Origin: Anniella stebbinsi
Lineage: Eukaryota; Chordata; Lepidosauria; Squamata; Anniellidae
Direction of reading: 5' to 3'
Assembly (NCBI GenBank): GCA_029215795.1
Contig: JARDYH010000001.1
Span: 397,457,154 to 397,521,153 of the forward strand
Length of the DNA stretch: 64,000 nt
Of this stretch, positions 45,323 to 54,704 are shown one piece after another. Below the pieces are notes generated by a model. It searched no databases, was not told where the DNA came from, and was given only the letters and a program-made list of their open reading frames with translations. How positions within the stretch are numbered: the first letter of the stretch is position 1; each line of letters begins with the position of its first letter. The translations under genes were made by a program, and so were the position numbers.

Positions 45323-46460
45323 TTAAAACTGCTCAGTTGTAGTTGATCCGGCACGCTGAAGAGCAGATCCCCCCCCCCCCAAGCTCAGGCTCCATCATGA
45401 GGCCCAGGACATTTCTATAGAGGAAGATTCAGCCAATGAATGGAAGTGGGGAAAAAAACTCATGACAGCTGATTGATGCAACAGTATTACTTTCACTTCT
45501 CTCTCTGACTGCTCAGAAAGGTTACAGCAACCTATTTATTTGTGTAAAGACATGGCACACAAGGAAAAGGAGATGGGTAGGAAACAGGAAAAAATGGAAC
45601 AGTTTTTACCTTTTAGTACAACATACTGGAAGGGCTGCTGGATTTTTATATACTCCAGTGTTATAGCCATAAGGTATTCACATAGTACTTCCCAGGAATT
45701 TTCAGGACGGGGAGGGAAGGAGCTCAAATAGGGGAACAGCACCCAAGGACTCCCTCATGATTGTGGGCAATTTCCAGTGCAATCCTAGCTATGCCATGGG
45801 GCTTACTCCCAGGTAGAGATGTCCGGATTTTGTGAAATCTGTCCCACGTGTGTTCGGTGGATTGTGCAGTGTCGTTCATTCCGGCGTCCGTCCACAGAAG
45901 GATTTGAAATTATTTCTTTTAATAATATGCAAATAATATGGAAAAATATGCAAATAATTTCATAAGAAAGTTTGCAACAATTTACATCTTTTTTATTAGT
46001 ATGTAACATTTAGTGTATTGCCCCCTATTCTCTTATGTTTCTGAGCTAAGCTGGAGCCTCAAAGGGGCAGAATCATGCAAAACAATTCAGATGTCTATTA
46101 TGTGTATGTGTTTCAAAATAACCCCCAGCATTTCCCCTCTCCCTGTCTCTTTGGTTTGTTAAAACTATCTGAGGCATCAGCCCAAGCAATGGGCCCTGAG
46201 GCTCCCAATTCTGACCTTCCCCTTGTGCTTCAATTGCTTACAAATGACGGAGGGCTTTTACTGGTCTCCCTTCCCTAACTTCGCAGAAAAATACATTCAT
46301 AGAGGCATCATTCTAATCCCACAGAGTAGCTGAAGAGAGTTGGGTGAAGTAAGCACGTGATTAAAGGCTTTTCGGCTACATCCAGGGGTAGGTGGGTGTA
46401 ATGGCATCATCTGTTGGATTAGAGGAAGCAGCAGCAAGAGAAAGCACCTCCTGAAAGTCA
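45323..46460. other. Intergenic, minor repeat traces
   Basis: No gene. 'gcaatcctagctatgccatg' then 'gggcttactcccaggt' (45778-45815) belongs to a widespread reptile repeat also seen inverted within 10526-10617. An AT-rich stretch at 45900-46010 follows. Confidence 0.35.
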
Positions 46461-46628
46461 TAGGGTGACCATATGGAAAGGAGGACAGGGCTCCTGTATT
46501 TTTAACAGTTGAATAGAAAGGGAATTTCAGCAGGTGTCATTTGTATGCATACACCTGGTGAAATTCCCTCTTCGTCACAACAGTTAAAGCTGCAAGAGCC
46601 CTGTCCTCCTTTTCAAATGATCACCCTA
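46461..46628. mobile_element. Palindromic hAT-like element, 168-bp monomer form (type A)
   Basis: Ends are TAGGGTGACCATATGG and 'caaatgatcaccctat'. It carries one arm pair only: 'ggacagggctcctgtatttt' at the left pairs with 'gagccctgtcctccttttc' at the right, and 'aagggaatttcag' pairs with 'gaaattccctctt'. It corresponds to exactly half of the 320-bp copies. Flanks GAAAGTCA and TAGGATGA do not match. Confidence 0.85.
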
Positions 46629-47154
46629 TAGGATGAGTGGCAGCCCCAAAGATGCGCCTGACCCCTTCCTCCTCTACAAGAGAGGGCAAAAAAATGTGAA
46701 GTTTCAGCAGAGGGTTGGAAAAATTGATGTTTGCTTGTTTATTTAATTTACTACTACACCTATATAAGGAAGGTCCTTTGATCCAGTTCCCAGGGTGGTT
46801 TACACACAAGCAGCTATCATTACTAGTATCCATAAGAGAGAAAAACAAGCCAGTGGATCTCCACAAGCAGAAAAAAACCACCAACAGAATCAAATTAAGC
46901 CTAAAACATCTTGGTGGGGCAGGGGAAGGCTCCAACAGAGTCCAAGGAGCCTCTTCAGAGAGCGCCTTTCCCCAGTTTGGACCCATTGGGAGGACGCTGG
47001 GAAAGGGCCACCGGTGAGGATCTCCAAAGCACAGAGAGCCACGTGGGGCGGAAAAGGGCCTGTTGGGTCCCTGCCCAAAGTCGCGGGAGTCTTTGGAGAG
47101 TATGCAAATAGACCCCGTGAAGGCAACGAAGTCCAGGCCTTCTATGTCCTAATG
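46629..47154. other. Intergenic, no gene recognised
   Basis: Unique-looking sequence upstream of a CR1 fragment and the CpG island. Confidence 0.35.
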
Positions 47155-47372
47155 GTTTATGTGCTACCTCCCATATCAGAGGCAGTAAGGCTGCATAGGT
47201 TAGTTGCTGGGGAACATGGGTGGGAGGGTGCTGTTGCACCATGTCCTGCTTTGTGGGTCTCTGGCCCGCAGCTGGTTGGCCCCTGAATGAACAGAGCGCC
47301 GGGTTAGAAGGACCCTTGGTCTGATCCAGCGGGGCTCTTCTGGTGTTCTAGTGCTCCTATGTTCCTGCTGGG
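47155..47372 (+). mobile_element. CR1 LINE 3'UTR abutting the UNC13C CpG island
   Basis: 'tgctacctcccatatcagag', 'ggaacatgggtgggagggtg' and 'ggacccttggtctgatccag', ending 'gtgttctagtgctcctatg'. The CpG-dense promoter block starts within about 20 bp of its tail. Confidence 0.88.
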
Positions 47373-47791
47373 GCCCAGCTCCCGGCGCTCGAGCGGTGGC
47401 TACTGAGGCCTCGAGCGCTGGGGAGGGGCCCGGGCCGCCTCCGGGCGCAGGCCGCCCGTCACCCCTCCGCAAAGGGGGCAGCTTCTTCGTGGCGCCGGCC
47501 CCGCCCAGCACGTGCCCCGCGTCCCGGTGCGCCCGACCAGGCCTCTCTCCGGCGGGAAACACCGCCCAGCCCCCGGCAGGCGGGCGGGGGAGTTCCTGGG
47601 CTGGCGGAGGGGCGGCGCGGCCAGCAGGGGGAGGCGGAGGCTGCTGCTGCTGCTGCTGCGTCGGGGCGCCCGAGAGCGGCGCTGAGGAGGAGGCGCTGCA
47701 GACGCGGGCGGCGAGGAGGAGGCGGCGCTGCTCAGCTCGGTTCCACTACGTTACGCTGCTCTACTCTGCCTGTCCGGCGACGCACGAAGGA

Positions 47792-47813
47792 GCCGCCGCC
47801 GCCGCCGCCGCCG
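47792..47813. repeat. (GCC)n trinucleotide repeat in the predicted leader
   Basis: About seven GCC units in the CpG island. A short CTG run lies upstream at about 47641-47659. Both are in the predicted 5'UTR or immediate promoter. Confidence 0.9.
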
Positions 47814-47889
47814 CTTGTTTGCGCTGCTGCCGCCGGCGCCGGTGCGCTGTGAGCGCGGAGGGCTGAGGCGTCGCTCGGCGAGGGACGCG

Positions 47890-47955
47890 ATGGAGGTGCT
47901 CCGGGAGCAGCAGCCCAGCCAGGAGCCGCCCTGCCAGCGGCAGCGGCGCACGTAG
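47890..47955 (+). other. Upstream ORF of 21 codons with strong initiation context
   Basis: ATG in the context GCGATGG (G at -3 and at +4), followed by 20 further codons (MEVLREQQPS...QRQRRT) and TAG at 47953. If the exon 1 model is right, this uORF precedes the main start and would reduce translation of UNC13C. The peptide has no recognised family. Confidence 0.45.
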
Positions 47956-48225
47956 CTGCGCGAGGCGGCGGCGGCGGCCGTCGTTCCTCCTCCCTCCCGT
48001 CCTCCCGACCAGCCCTGGGGCCGGGCACAGCCGCGCCGGTGGCGCCTCGCCCTCGCCTCGGATGCTGACGAGCGCCGGAGCCCCTTCCGCCTTCGCCGCC
48101 GCGGGGACGCGCCTCGCCTGCCTCCTCTCGGCTCGAGGGAGCCGCTTTGTTTGTCGCCTCGGCGCCCGCGCCCACCCGACGTGGAAGAAGGAGACCTGCC
48201 GCCCGCGGCCGCCCAAGTTTGCTCG

Positions 48226-51200
48226 GTAAGTTGGCGGAGGAGGGGCGCCCGCGTCTGCCGCAGGAGGGGGCCCCGCCGGGAGTCGCCGAGGGTTGCCCGG
48301 GAGCCCCCTCTCCGGCCCGGGTCGCGTCTGAGGAGGAGGAGGTGCGCGCGGCTGTGCCCGTCGCCCTCCCGTGGGTAGAAGCGGGGCTTCCCTGGGGAGG
48401 GGCGCCAGGAAGTGTCCAGGCAGACAGCCCCTGCCCGGAGAAAGCAGAGGGCTGCGCGGCCTGACCCTGGGCGTGGACCCGGCGCCAGCCCCTGGAGGCC
48501 CGTCTGCGTGTCTCGCTCGCCCGCTGGTCAGGACCGGAGCCTGGACGCTCGCCTCCCAGGGGAGTGGGCTTCGGGGCGGGCTCGGGATCAGCAGCGAGGA
48601 GGAGGCGGCTGCTGCTGCTGAGACTAGGAGAACTCCCTGCGCGTTCTTCTCCACGCGGGGCTCCTAGCGCAGCGCTGTCTTCAAGCTGGGTAGGCGAAGG
48701 ACCTCCCCCCCCCCCCCTCCGTTTAGCCTAGCTCGGTGCCGAGGCCCGCCTGAGGGCTGCTTTGGACGGGAACAGGCAGGGGCGGCCCTCCCTGGGAAAG
48801 ATGCGAGCAGGATCGGCCCCTCGGAGCTGGGTCTCCTTCCCTGGAGGAGGCCGAGGTGCTCGCGAAAGCAGCACCAGCAGGTGCCCACGTCGGGCGGTCT
48901 TAAAGTTGTGGCGGCGGCGCTGAGGGGGGCAGCCTCCCCCTCTCCGCCCCGCCACATTGAGAGCCCTGAGCCTTCCCTCCACCCCATCCAAAGCGGACTC
49001 GGAGGACGCTGAAGCCCCCTGGAAGCGGCAGGCCCCTGCGCAAGAGTGGGCTTTGGAGAGTCCCAAGAGAAGAACTTGGAACCTTCATCCCTGGCAGAGA
49101 TGGGGGGGGGTGAAGCAGGCTTTGGGGTGCACAGGATTCTCCTTTATACTGCAGGACGGAGTTCTCTGTGCTTTGCAAATATTTGTGGGGTTGTCGGTGT
49201 CATCATTTCAGAGCACAAGGTGGGAGGGGGGCTACATCTGTTCCAGAGGTGCTCTTTTTCCCCCTCATCTCTTCTACACCACTGCTGTAGATTTGCAAGA
49301 GTGGCTGGAACAGTATGATGTGATGGCCGGAGAGAAATAGACCTTGACTGTGGCTTAAAAGTGTTGATGAAGTTCCCTTATGCACCCCCCTCCCCAATTA
49401 ATCTCTGACAAAAAGAAAGGGAATCTTATCTGATTACAGATTTAGGGGGTCATCTTTCCGTTTTCCCTTGGAGGCTGGAAAAGCCAGAATGGAGTGTGTT
49501 CTAATTTCGGGGGGGGGGGGGGAGAGGGAGGAGAGAGAGAGAAGAGAACTAAATGGCAACACCCCCCCCCCCCATCACCAGCAAGTAGATTAATAGAGCA
49601 AAATGTTTTTAGCCTCGTCCGATATCGATGTTCTTTGCTACTGCCAGCAAGTTATGAAGCAGTCAATAAGATCAGAGTATATTAAAGCAAGCATGAATTG
49701 ATAAGATGGAAAGGACTCCTAATTACTCTTTAGAGCCAACTCCAAAATAGGATGATCGCAGGAGGCACAAGCGCGGTCGTAATCATGCTTTTGCTTACGT
49801 TCATGTTGTGCTCTTCAGTTCGGTTCCTTATGCCCCAAGCATGGTGGCACTTAAAGGGATGCCCGATGCTGACACCACTGCCACCTCCCGTACACACATA
49901 CAACACACACACACATTCTACAGTCTGTCCTAGGATTTTTCCACCCAGTTCATCCTGGTCCTGCGCTGACGCTTCTTAAGAGCAAGGCAGAGTGGGCAGG
50001 ACAAGACATGGCAGGCGAAAGGCTGAAGTCCTCTAGAGCCTCCAGGTCTGGGAAATCTTGATGTGTTGCAAAGCGAGGGCATGTAAGGACAGCTGCAACG
50101 CAGGCTGGGGGGGGGGAGGGCATGAAACCCTTCCCTCCTCCAGGCAGGCATGCCACAGAGCAATGGGGGCACCTCTGTACCTGCAGCCGAGCCGCTTGGC
50201 AGGAACATTTTTCTGCTTCTCATTGCAGCAAATGCCCGCCTGGCTCTGTAACTTTGCTGTTGCTGCTGCAAACACTTCTGCAAAAGGAAGGTGGCGGGGA
50301 AATGGATGAGGGCAAGCTGAGCCAGCCCACAGACGCCTTGTTGGTGGCCTCAGCCTCAGGGACTGTGGCTGCAGCTGCATTGGATTCTAGGGGTCATCTC
50401 AAGTGATGCCTTTTAATATCTCTTATGGAGATTTTGAATGTCAATCATTAGTGGCTCTTTCTCGTGGCTACCAACATAGGGGGCCCAAATTTTGCATCAC
50501 CAGTGGAAAGACACCTCCACCATGCACCTTCTCACATTTGTAGGGTCCAAACTATGAGTCCCTGTTAGGGTGCTGCTCAGCCAGGCTCTCCTGCAGTGAC
50601 ACTTATTTCTGTATCCTCTGGAGAACTTAGCTGGAAGCGTTCATCCATAATGCATCTGCTGTTTGGCCAGCCTGTGGAGTAAAGTCAGATTTCCCTCACC
50701 ACGACCAATGTCAGCCAGGCTCTCCTAGTTGGAGTATGCAGATTCTTGTAAGCCAATGAAGAATCTGGCCCCCTCGTTCAGAAAGCACAGCTGACCGTAT
50801 TTCAGCATGACTCTACTGTTCGCGAGGATCCAGCAGTTTGAAAAAAAAATGTAGTCAAGATCCTTCTCCGCTCCCCCAAAGCTTGGTTCACATGAGCCTT
50901 TCTCCATGAACTCCTCGAGGCGTTGGACAGGGTCCTGCTGAGGTATCGGCCCCTGCCTGAATGAATAAACCCAGGGCAGGCAGATGGACTCTCACAGTGA
51001 CCTGTGTTTACAGCTGGTTTAAAACTCCCAAGGTCTCTGCTTTAATGGGGCTGGAGATCCAGCTAGGAGAAGCATTGAGTGGACTGGGTTGGCCAAATGC
51101 GGACCAGTCAAGGGACAGGTTAGTGGCCATGCGGTGCAGTTGGTTACACCTATCTGGTTGCTAGTTTACATTTCGACTTGCCCTCATCAGATTGAACCAA

Positions 51201-54200
51201 AGAATTGTGGCTTCAGACAGATTATTTCAGCTGCAAACAATGGTGCCAAATGGGCTTGAATTCAAGGACTTCCTCTGAAGTGACTGGCCCTTGGGTTGCC
51301 TGTGGGTCAAGCCCAGAGCTGCAAGTCAGTAGCCTAACCAATTAACGACACGTACAATGGATTTGGCTTTGATCTATTCAAAATCAGTTTCCAGAGCTGC
51401 ATGTGGCAAGAAGTGTGTGTGAGGCAGCTCCTGCAAGGAAGCTCTTGTTCTTGGCCAGCTCCAAGTTGAGCACCAAGATCCTGCAAGGAGTCTTGGTTTC
51501 CCCTTTGACCATTCGGTCTTCTCCCCTGGGAGAAGTTTTGTCCTGCTGGGAACCAAACTAGGAAGAGTCCCCCAATCCCCAAGCCCTGCCTGATGCCTGG
51601 CAGTTTAAAACATGGCCAGTGTTTTTTTTTCCGGAGCTTATTTGTAAAAAGACAAGCTCCCTGCATTTCTTTTCACATGCCCTGGATATATTAAGCCATT
51701 TTTGTTTGAACTACCAAAGTCCTACAGAGCTGTGTTAATAAAGTTCTCAGCACAAGTTAATTAGACAGTGGACATCACTCCAAGAGAGGTTTCCTGAAAT
51801 GCTCTTCCTCTAAATCTTTTTCACCAATGAGGCACTTTACACACCCATCGAAACAAGAACTGCTTGAAGCAAAAGCAAACCCAGTATAGGCCAGAATGCT
51901 CATTAGCATCACAAATGCCTCTTTTTTCTCTTTTATCGGAAGAACATAAATAAGAGAGAGAGAGTGAGATGCTGTTTACAGCTCTTTGGTGAAAATTCCC
52001 TTCAGGACTGATGCTCTTGGTCTCTAGAGGTCTAGGAGTTTTTTAATGGTATTCCCACTTCCAGACTTAGGATATGCATCTCTTCACCCCTTCATTTTCA
52101 CATACATCCACACACGCCTTTGCAGCAATGGCAGCATCTTTTCCATGTCCCAGCATCCAGGTGCTGTAGCCCCCCCGTCGCCCTCTGCCCAGCCAACCCA
52201 CTCCACCCAAAAAGATGATGCTCTAGGAATGTGCTCTGTGGTTCCTACCATAGAAGCTTTGTTCCTACAGTATCCCAAGAGCATCCTAGGAAGCTAGCAG
52301 GAGCCTTCAAGCATGGCTACCTAGGATGCTGCAGGGAATACTCTAGAAATGAAGCTTCTATGTTAGGAGCCAGAGAACTCGTTCCTAGAGTGCATCTTCG
52401 TTTTGTGGGGGTGGGTCTGGTAGCTGCCAGTCAATGCAAAAGAAAACACCCAAATGGGGCATGCCATCAATGCCTTAAAGGATTATGACCCCTCCCCACC
52501 CGTTCCTTCCTGATCTAATCCTTCTTGGGCTTCAAGTTAATGCCCCCCAAGTGGTACCCATTGCCTTCCTCCAGCCAGCACAAACACACCCCACTCTCCT
52601 TGCACACACGTGTGTGCACATGCATGCACACACTCCCTTGCACAGATTTTCATTCTGCCCTAGCATCCGCCCTCCTCCTTACCCCTTGAGTTCCTGCAAG
52701 GCTGAATTCTCCTAGAGGTGCTCCCTCTTCTCCCATTGCCTATCACTTTTATTTCAGTTGTGGGGGCACAGCCAGCCCCATGAGCCGAACAGAGCCCCAG
52801 TAGCTGCATCAGAAAGTGCTTCTGGCTTTCTGTGCGAGAAGCAGCAGCCGCCACGTCGTGTGTACAAGAACACTGCAGGAGATATGGTCCTGGGGAACGG
52901 GGGTGGGGGAGGAGACCAGAAGTGTGTGGATTGGGACCCTTGGTTCAATGGCAGAAGGAGTGAGGCGGGAGAAGGGGCAGTCCACAGCGGGGATGGGGGC
53001 AGGATGAGGCCAAGGGCAAAAGCACCCTACAAAAGGGTGCCATGCAGCTCCCTTCTGAATCTGGGGGTGCTACAAACACCATTCGAATATTATCCCTGCA
53101 AGACAGAAAGCAAGCAAGAGCAGGGAAAAGGAGGCAGGAGCAACGTGGAGTCGAATGGCTGTTTTTAATTGGTGGGAACAGAGGTGGGAAATGTTAAAAT
53201 CTGAGTATGAGCATCACTCCTAAAAGCACCCTTAAGAATAGGAGGAGGCATCTCCATTGAGAGGGTGAAAGAGAGAGGGCTGCCTTACCTGGTGGGACTC
53301 CCTCTGAAGTATCGTTTTTGTAATTTTGGAGTCACTTAACAGCTGAGTGGCTTTGAAGGGATCTGAGCATGGTGGAATACGAGGGACCCTGTCCTAACAG
53401 GAAAGCCTCCCCAGGTATTCTTGTACCTGTTCTTATTGTTATGCCCTCCTTACTACTATCTGGTTTCAAATGGCCATCAAATCTTTGTCGCCTGCTGAGG
53501 CTCAGCTTTGCAACCCTGCATAATTCTGGGTGGGTGAGGAACATGTTTCATTTGTGGAATGTTCCCCCACCAAATGGGAATTGCACTCTTGCTTCCTGAT
53601 TGGCCTGAGAGGCGTCCTTTGGAACAGTGCCTGCAATTACAGATTGCATAACTGCATCTCGCCTTGTGCGAGTCAGTGCCTTTGCTACGGGGAACGCTTC
53701 TTTGTTGCTCTCATTCTGGGTGATGCAAAGAGAAAAACGGCTGAACACACAGAGGGATATGCAGACAGAGGGGGAGGCACAAGCAAACCAGGCTACTGGC
53801 TGAGTTTGCAAAAAGTTCTCCAGGGATTTGAAAATTACTGATGTCATTTTTAAATGAGTGTAAAGTATGTGTGTACACACACATACACACACTGCGGAGT
53901 GTACAAGAGTTCCTACCCATCCTTTGAGTACCACACAAGCCATGCCTTGGTAGCAGCCTCTCTGAAGTCCCCCTGAACTGAATGTGCCTCCCCGAAGATG
54001 ACACCTGACCAAAAGGCTTGTGCGAGTTGAAGGCCTGCTGAATTTAGTGGGACTGATTCCCCAGTAAAAATGCACAGCATCAAAGGGTTGAGGATGCTTA
54101 ATATGGAACGTTGCTTGCTTTTTTGCTGAAGGGTCTCTAATACTGACTGTCTGTGTTGGGGTATATCAAGCCATGCCATGAAAATGTCTTGCATGAAATA

Positions 54201-54452
54201 ACTTTACCCCTTTATCAGTTTGTTCTTCTTTTTTTCATTGGGAAGTGTGGTTTCAGCCGTGATGTCTTTCCCAAAATCAACAGCTGTTCTTAATATGCAT
54301 AGCAAAAACGCCGGTTCTGCAAATGTAATAATTTCATTTAAAAAAAAAATCCAAGTTGCCAGTTGTAAGCATTTCTTGGGCATGTATGTAAGAAGTATGA
54401 ATGTGGGTTGGCAAGTCATAGTAACCCCCCTCCTCCCTTCCCTGCTTTCTAG
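48226..54452 (+). other. UNC13C: Inferred intron 1 of UNC13C
   Basis: GTAAGT at the start and CTGCTTTCTAG at the end. It is notably poor in LINE and SINE copies compared with the flanking intergenic DNA. G and C homopolymers occur at 49509-49522 and 49562-49573, and an imperfect palindrome at 52190-52428. A repeat-free AT-rich segment lies at about 51660-51860. No coding exon is recognised inside. Confidence 0.5.
52190..52428. repeat. Long imperfect inverted repeat (fold-back)
   Basis: The left arm at about 52195-52300 contains GATGCTCTAGGAATGTGCTC, 'ggttcctaccatagaagctt' and 'gagcatcctaggaagc'. Reversed equivalents in the right arm at about 52316-52425 are 'ggctacctaggatgctgcag', 'gaagcttctatgttaggagc' and 'gttcctagagtgcatc'. 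The arms are about 100 nt with a loop of about 15-20 nt. Probably a MITE. A transcript of intron 1 would fold into a long hairpin. Confidence 0.7.
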
Positions 54453-54704
54453 AGTCTGCGGAGAGTGATGGGAAGCGGAACCGGAATTTGCCTCCTCTGT
54501 GGGTCTCCCTCAAGGGTTGGTTTCTAGCCTACTGATCTACTGCCGGGTTACACAGAAACCTTGAGAGCTCCCAGGATTAGTACACTCAGCTGTCTTGGAT
54601 GGTTCAGAGGCTCTGGCCAAATGAAGATATTGGAAATGAGGGGACGTTCTTGTGGATAGAAATTGTCCATCTTTGTAGGAAAAGCCCAACTGAAATTGTC
54701 ATCC
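54453..54704 (+). other. UNC13C: 5'UTR part of the large UNC13C exon, with uORFs
   Basis: The acceptor is CCTTCCCTGCTTTCTAG ending at 54452, with a long pyrimidine tract. Three upstream ATGs lie before the main start: 54468 (19 codons, stop at 54525), 54599 (51 sense codons, stop at 54749, overlapping the main start out of frame) and 54621 (12 codons, stop at 54657, in frame with the main ORF). That in-frame stop means the protein cannot begin further upstream within this exon. Confidence 0.75.

Larger units (their letters stand above)
47720..48225 (+). other. UNC13C: Inferred 5'UTR exon 1 of UNC13C (start uncertain)
   Basis: The 3' boundary is the donor GCTCG|GTAAGT at 48225/48226, the best 5' splice site in the island. 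It would join the acceptor at 54452. The transcription start is not readable, and the left limit given here is nominal. The exon would contain a strong-context upstream ATG (47890), a second ATG (48062) whose frame would run across the splice, and a GCC-repeat. Its assignment to UNC13C is inference from strand, distance and splice signals. Confidence 0.5.
47373..49030 (+). promoter_or_regulatory. UNC13C: CpG island, probable UNC13C promoter
   Basis: About 1.6 kb of very high GC and CpG density, the strongest such block in the window. It is bounded on the left by a CR1 tail and fades by about 49,030. It contains the inferred first exon with a consensus donor at 48226. No TATA box stands out, as is usual for CpG-island promoters. 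Islands can be bidirectional, so an antisense transcript is possible, but no coding exon is recognised on the minus strand. Confidence 0.7.

Noticed and set aside
1..47150. Exons of WDR72, the upstream neighbour of UNC13C in mammals
   Set aside because: No WD-repeat peptide is recognisable on either strand; the gene, if syntenic, must begin outside the window.
47761..48654. 297-codon open frame on the minus strand in the CpG island
   Set aside because: It consists of Ala/Pro/Arg/Gly-rich low-complexity sequence expected from high GC and few stop codons; no domain and no splice or family support.
54663..54704. In-frame TTG start giving 14 extra residues to UNC13C
   Set aside because: Non-ATG initiation is not needed; an in-frame stop lies just upstream at 54657 and the family N-terminus aligns to the ATG at 54705.
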